From NCBI GenBank assembly GCA_903861055.1, contig CAIOSU010000302.1, positions 1 through 33,942 on the forward strand: a stretch of 33,942 nucleotides of DNA, in the 5' to 3' direction. Position 1 is the stretch's first letter; every line of letters starts with the position of its first letter. Source of the stretch: an uncultured bacterium (lineage in GTDB: Bacteria; Bacteroidota; Bacteroidia; Chitinophagales; CAIOSU01). The position numbers and the translations under genes are program-made. Below, in pieces: positions 32,688 to 33,942 of the stretch. The notes beneath the pieces were generated by a model. The model made no database searches. It was not told the origin of the DNA and saw only the letters and a list, made by a program, of their open reading frames with translations.

Positions 32688-33196
32688 CTTCTAACTCCCT
32701 TCCCACATCTGCCGCAAGCACAATAACCCCGCACGGTAGCTTAATGGGGAGAATGCTCTTGGTGGGGTTGGCCTATTTGAAATCATTGACGACCATATGA
32801 CAGTTTTCTGTTGTTTGATGCCTGCAAAAAATGGTTGAAAAAAGGGATGTTAGCGATGGACGGACTCGTGAATCTTGCAGAAAAGGATCAATTCTGGTAC
32901 TCGGGTCGGGTAATGTTGTTTGTTGGTTAATTTAAGCTATTTAATTACGTTGGTAATGAAACTAGAACATGTTAATGAAAGGAGACCTTCAAGAACGGTT
33001 CTGTGAGAATACAGGGGTGAGATTCGTTTGTATGAACCGATTATGGGCAAGCTTAACAGAAAACATTCAGGAAACGTCCTGACAAGGCAAGTAATAGTTC
33101 TTCTTAACGGTTTTTTAATTAAACGACCAACAAGAGACAAAAGTGGAGGATAGCGATCATTCAAAAAAAATGAAACTTTTAAAACATAAAGTCAAT
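32688..33196. other. 509-bp intergenic region with a possible group II intron remnant
   Basis: No intact gene is seen. A 47-codon open stretch (32790-32930) reads partly protein-like (ACKKWLKKGMLAMDGLVNL) but matches nothing recognised. Around 32965-33035 the string AACGGTTCTGTGAGAATACAGGGGTGAGATTC resembles the end of group II introns. The last 60 bp before the RCC1-like gene contain GGAGG at 33145-33149 and an A-rich stretch. Confidence 0.45.
32965..33035 (+). mobile_element. Possible degenerate group II intron 3' end (domain V/VI-like)
   Basis: ACGGTTCTGTGAGA is the sequence commonly found at the 3' side of domain V and into domain VI of bacterial group II introns. A partial hairpin can be drawn upstream (GAAC/GTTC, GTT/AAC and GAA/TTC pairs between 32965 and 33001), but it is broken compared with a true domain V. 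ATACA/TGTAT (33008-33034 region) could be the following stem. No reverse transcriptase gene is present. Confidence 0.3.
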
Positions 33197-33942
33197 ATGA
33201 AAAATAAGTTAATAAAAATCATTTTTATTGCAATACTTTCAATATTCGGCTGGAGCAATTCTTTAAAATCTCAAACGCTTGCTACGGGTGCTGGATTTTC
33301 ATTATATGTATGCGATAATGGGACAGTAAATTCTTGGGGTAGAGAATTTGAAGGTCAGTTGGGACGGCCATTTACCGATTATTGGAATCCTTATCCAAAT
33401 TCGATACCGGGTCTGTCAAATGTGTCGGCTGTTGCTGCAGGTTTAAACCATTCTTTAGCGCTTAAAGGGGATGGCACCGTATGGACTTGGGGAAAAGAAG
33501 ACGCCTGTTTTTTAACAAATAATGTAAAGCCAGGCCCTGTAGAGCCAGAACAGGCAATCGGATTAAGCAATATCATTGCAATTGCTGCGGGTGAAACACA
33601 CTCTCTGGCTTTAAAAAGTGATGGAACCGTTTGGGCTGCTGGACGGAACACTTTTGGTCAGCTCGGAAACGGAACCTTTGTCTCTAGTAATACTGCCGAG
33701 CAGGTAAATGGTCTAACGAATATAGTAAAAATTGATGCCGGACATGATCATAATATTGCATTAAAAAACGATGGAACGGTTTGGACTTGGGGCTGGAATG
33801 GGTTCGGTGGTCTGGGAAACGGCACTACCGCAAACCTCAATACTCCCATTCAAGTTATAGGACTTCAAAATGTGGTAGATATATCTGCTTCAAAGAAATG
33901 CTCTTATGCATTAAAAAACGATGGCACTGTATGGGAATGGGG
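33197..33942 (+). CDS. Secreted RCC1-repeat beta-propeller protein (3' end outside the window)
   Basis: The frame stays open to the window edge; 248 codons are visible. A signal peptide (MKNKLIKIIFIAILSIFGWSNSLKSQ, cut near residue 26) precedes RCC1-type blades of about 50-55 residues. Each carries HSLALKxDGTVWxWG or a variant (AAGLNHSLALKGDGTVWTWG, AAGETHSLALKSDGTVWAAG, DAGHDHNIALKNDGTVWTWG, ISASKKCSYALKNDGTVWEWG), with GQLGNGT between blades. Four blades are seen, so a full propeller continues beyond the edge, perhaps with a T9SS tail. An in-frame ATG at 33170 would add nine residues. It is probably a surface or secreted binding protein. Confidence 0.88.
   Translation, partial: MKNKLIKIIFIAILSIFGWSNSLKSQTLATGAGFSLYVCDNGTVNSWGREFEGQLGRPFTDYWNPYPNSIPGLSNVSAVAAGLNHSLALKGDGTVWTWGKEDACFLTNNVKPGPVEPEQAIGLSNIIAIAAGETHSLALKSDGTVWAAGRNTFGQLGNGTFVSSNTAEQVNGLTNIVKIDAGHDHNIALKNDGTVWTWGWNGFGGLGNGTTANLNTPIQVIGLQNVVDISASKKCSYALKNDGTVWEW

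Overview
The window looks like chromosomal DNA of a free-living member of the Bacteroidota (Chitinophagales/Sphingobacteriales/Flavobacteriales type). The evidence is a SprB-like adhesin ending in a gliding-motility C-terminal domain, three other secreted proteins ending in Por/type IX secretion (T9SS) sorting tails (PNP motif plus GxYxL near the end), Bacteroidota-type promoter elements (a TTTG-N19-TAnnTTTG match before purF), the long ~630-residue PurF form, little visible Shine-Dalgarno use, and short tandem heptamers of a kind common in this phylum. The exact genus cannot be read from the sequence.

Layout. (1) 2-4882: 3' part of a giant repeat adhesin, closed by a strong terminator. (2) 5233-6372: a cystathionine gamma-synthase-type PLP enzyme, then on the minus strand a small membrane protein (6436-6762) and a two-part glycosyltransferase (6801-8768). 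(3) 9378-15859: a cell-surface block with a collagen-like protein, a secreted copper monooxygenase-like protein fused to a cytochrome-like domain, a translationally coupled pair of T9SS cargo proteins (the second with dockerin-like and cohesin-like parts), and a secreted FGE-fold protein. (4) 15996-16894: a small membrane protein and an NTF2-like secreted protein. (5) 16965-21712: a compact hexuronate module, kduD, kduI, kdgK (opposite strand), KDPG aldolase and an MFS hexuronate transporter. Together these take 5-keto-4-deoxyuronate through 2-keto-3-deoxygluconate (KDG) and KDPG to pyruvate and glyceraldehyde-3-phosphate. No lyase or SusC/D pair is present, so the unsaturated uronates must be generated by genes elsewhere. 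(6) 21874-26579: a Bro-N/DinD-like protein, a recR-DUF1801 operon, a hot-dog thioesterase and purF. (7) 26847-29156: a catalase-peroxidase carrying an export signal. (8) 29601-32687: a lipocalin-like lipoprotein, then a tight row of a cysteine-rich repeat lipoprotein, an ICMT-family membrane methyltransferase and a membrane-anchored DsbA-like protein. (9) 33197 to the end: the 5' part of a secreted RCC1 beta-propeller protein.

The best candidate for an undescribed system is the 30085-32687 row. It holds a secreted protein with two identical-spacing six-cysteine modules, a disulfide oxidoreductase that could act on them, and an isoprenylcysteine-methyltransferase-fold enzyme. A terminator-like hairpin overlaps the first codons of the methyltransferase gene, which suggests attenuated read-through. 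The functional link is inferred from context only.

The gaps between genes carry two kinds of small repeat: 11-17 bp perfect hairpins with 0-5 nt loops that lack T-tracts, and tandem heptamer/15-mer repeats. No tRNA, rRNA, CRISPR array or intact insertion sequence was seen. A possible group II intron 3' remnant lies near 32965-33035.
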